NCBI GenBank assembly: GCA_046047235.1
Contig: JBJOII010000187.1
Coordinates: 1-6,548 of the forward strand
DNA: 6,548 bases
Direction: 5' to 3'
DNA from: JBMTVN01 sp046047235
GTDB lineage: Bacteria > Verrucomicrobiota > Verrucomicrobiia > Limisphaerales > JAHDYP01
Part shown: piece after piece, positions 5,520 to 6,548 of the stretch
Layout: each line of letters starts with the position of its first letter
Numbering within the stretch: position 1 is the stretch's first letter
The notes under the pieces: model-generated
What the model was told of the DNA's origin: nothing
What the model saw: only the letters and a program-made list of their open reading frames with translations
Databases searched by the model: none
Made by a program: the position numbers and the translations under genes

Positions 5520-6548
5520 CTACCCTTCCAGTCCGCTGACGCGCCGGTAGATGCGGAGGTATTGCTGGGCGGTTCCTTCCCAGGAGAAATCCATCGCCAT
5601 GGCACGCTGACGAAAACTGCGCAGTGCGCGGGGTGCGGCGTAGAGAGCCAGGGCTTTGCGGATGGCGTTGGCGAGGGAGGAAGCCGTGGCGTCCCTGAAC
5701 TCGATCCCGTTGGCTTTTTTCGGATCCTCGGTGACGTCGGTGACGGCGTCATCGAGTCCGCCGGTGGACCGGACTACGGGTATGGTGCCGTAGCGCATGC
5801 TGTAGAGTTGGTTTAGGCCGCAGGGCTCGTAGCGTGAGGGCATGAGGAAGAAGTCGCTTCCGGCCTCGATGCGGTGGGCTAGAGCGGCGTCGTAGCCAAT
5901 GTGGGTGGCGACCTTGTCGGGGTAGCGTTTAGCGAGCTGGAGGAAGCCTTCTTCCAGTTCGGGCATGCCGCTGCCGAGCTGGATGTATTGGAGGTCGTTA
6001 CTGAGCATTTCCTCCATGGCACCGAGGATGAGGTCACTGCCTTTCTGGTCGACGAGGCGGCTGATATTGCCGAAGAGCGGGGTGTGGGGTTGGATGGGGA
6101 GGCCGAGTTCCTTTTGGAGGGAGGCTTTTTCCAGCGCTTTACCGCGGAGGTTTTTTGCGTTGAAGGAGTGGCGGAGGTAGGGGTTGCCTTCGGTTTTCCA
6201 TTCGTCGTAGTCGACGCCGTTGAGGATGCCGGTGAGGTCATCTTCGCGGTGGCGGAGGACGCCATCGAGGCCGAATCCGAAGGCTTCCGTGAGGATTTCG
6301 CGGGCGTAGCGCGGGCTGACGGTGGTGATGGTGTCGGCGTGGTGGATACCGGCTTTGAGGCAGTTCATGGAGCCGTAGAATTCGACACCGGGCTGCCAGT
6401 AGTCCCACGGGAGGTTGGTGAGCTGGTATTCCGTTGGGGGGAAGTGGCCTTGGTAGGCGAGGTTATGGAGAGTGAAGACTGTGGCGGGAGGGTTTCCCCA
6501 GCCGTCTTTCCAGGTTTGGTGGCGGATTAGCAGGGGCACGAGTCCGAC
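5520..6548 (-). CDS. glgA: Glycogen synthase (ADP-glucose type, GT5), C-terminal part (runs off right edge)
   Basis: GlgA adds glucose from ADP-glucose to the non-reducing end of a growing alpha-1,4-glucan in the cytoplasm. The window holds 342 residues and the stop; roughly the first 140 to 150 residues of a usual protein of about 480-500, including the KxGGL nucleotide-binding loop, are outside. Visible are TVFTLHNLAYQGHFP, SMNCLKAGIHHADTITTVSP, FGLDGVLRHR and ILNGVDYDEW. The start of the second Rossmann domain follows as GNISRLVDQKGSDLI (near 6020-6064), with the Arg and Lys that contact the donor phosphates. The GT-B signature PSRYEPCGLNQLYSMRYG with the conserved Glu lies near 5790-5840, followed by STGGLDDAV. 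The C-terminal helix region FSWEGTAQQYLRIYR is complete. A GTG at 6539 is internal, because codons before it stay open to the edge. The gene converges on the DUF4015 gene. Silent positions are C/A-rich, opposite to the plus-strand genes. Confidence 0.95.
   Translation of the reverse strand, partial: VGLVPLLIRHQTWKDGWGNPPATVFTLHNLAYQGHFPPTEYQLTNLPWDYWQPGVEFYGSMNCLKAGIHHADTITTVSPRYAREILTEAFGFGLDGVLRHREDDLTGILNGVDYDEWKTEGNPYLRHSFNAKNLRGKALEKASLQKELGLPIQPHTPLFGNISRLVDQKGSDLILGAMEEMLSNDLQYIQLGSGMPELEEGFLQLAKRYPDKVATHIGYDAALAHRIEAGSDFFLMPSRYEPCGLNQLYSMRYGTIPVVRSTGGLDDAVTDVTEDPKKANGIEFRDATASSLANAIRKALALYAAPRALRSFRQRAMAMDFSWEGTAQQYLRIYRRVSGLEG

Noticed and set aside
5901..6530. Plus-strand open frame of 209 codons
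   Set aside because: Antisense to glgA, with the same composition-driven Glu/Val/Phe/Gly-rich product and no recognisable domain.
6537..6539. GTG as start of glgA
   Set aside because: The reading frame stays open to the window edge and the product would lack the essential N-terminal Rossmann domain; it is an internal Val codon.

Overview
The window looks like ordinary chromosomal housekeeping DNA from a GC-rich Gram-negative bacterium. The best guess is a member of Verrucomicrobiota (Pedosphaera/Limisphaerales-like). That guess rests on the style of the DnaX, LepB and glycosidase-like proteins recalled from memory, not on a search. No phage, transposon, CRISPR, tRNA or rRNA signal was seen.

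Left part (1-974): the minus strand carries a short SRP RNA gene (ffs, 727-820) followed by the 5' part of dnaX (start at 534, running off the left edge). The ffs-dnaX order is also known from other bacteria such as Bacillus. An almost pure G tract (700-723) lies three bases past the RNA's 3' end. The region 821-974 appears to be a divergent control region: a candidate ffs promoter on the minus strand, and a leader with two competing hairpins in front of lepA on the plus strand.

Middle (975-3967): lepA (elongation factor 4) and lepB (signal peptidase I) form a two-gene plus-strand operon with a 4-base ATGA overlap. The pairing matches the classical lepA-lepB operon. It links a ribosome-associated GTPase to the membrane peptidase that removes signal peptides from exported proteins. 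SRP RNA belongs to the same general theme of membrane and export biogenesis. LepB is unusually long, with a cytosolic helical N-terminal extension, a large insertion between the catalytic Ser and Lys, and Ala in place of the usual Met after the catalytic Ser.

Right part (3968-6548): after a 207-base gap with an AT-rich promoter-like island comes a plus-strand gene for a secreted or membrane-anchored DUF4015-type putative glycoside hydrolase. It meets, tail to tail with only 10 bases between stops, the minus-strand glgA (glycogen synthase), whose N-terminal part lies outside the window.

Across the whole window the plus strand is rich in G (and T at silent sites) whichever strand is coding. 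Codon choice is therefore opposite in plus- and minus-strand genes, which suggests a replication-linked strand bias and explains the many long antisense open frames. No new biological system was recognised. The points most worth checking are the LepB active-site variant, the lepA leader, the G tract after ffs, and the reduced zinc site of DnaX.
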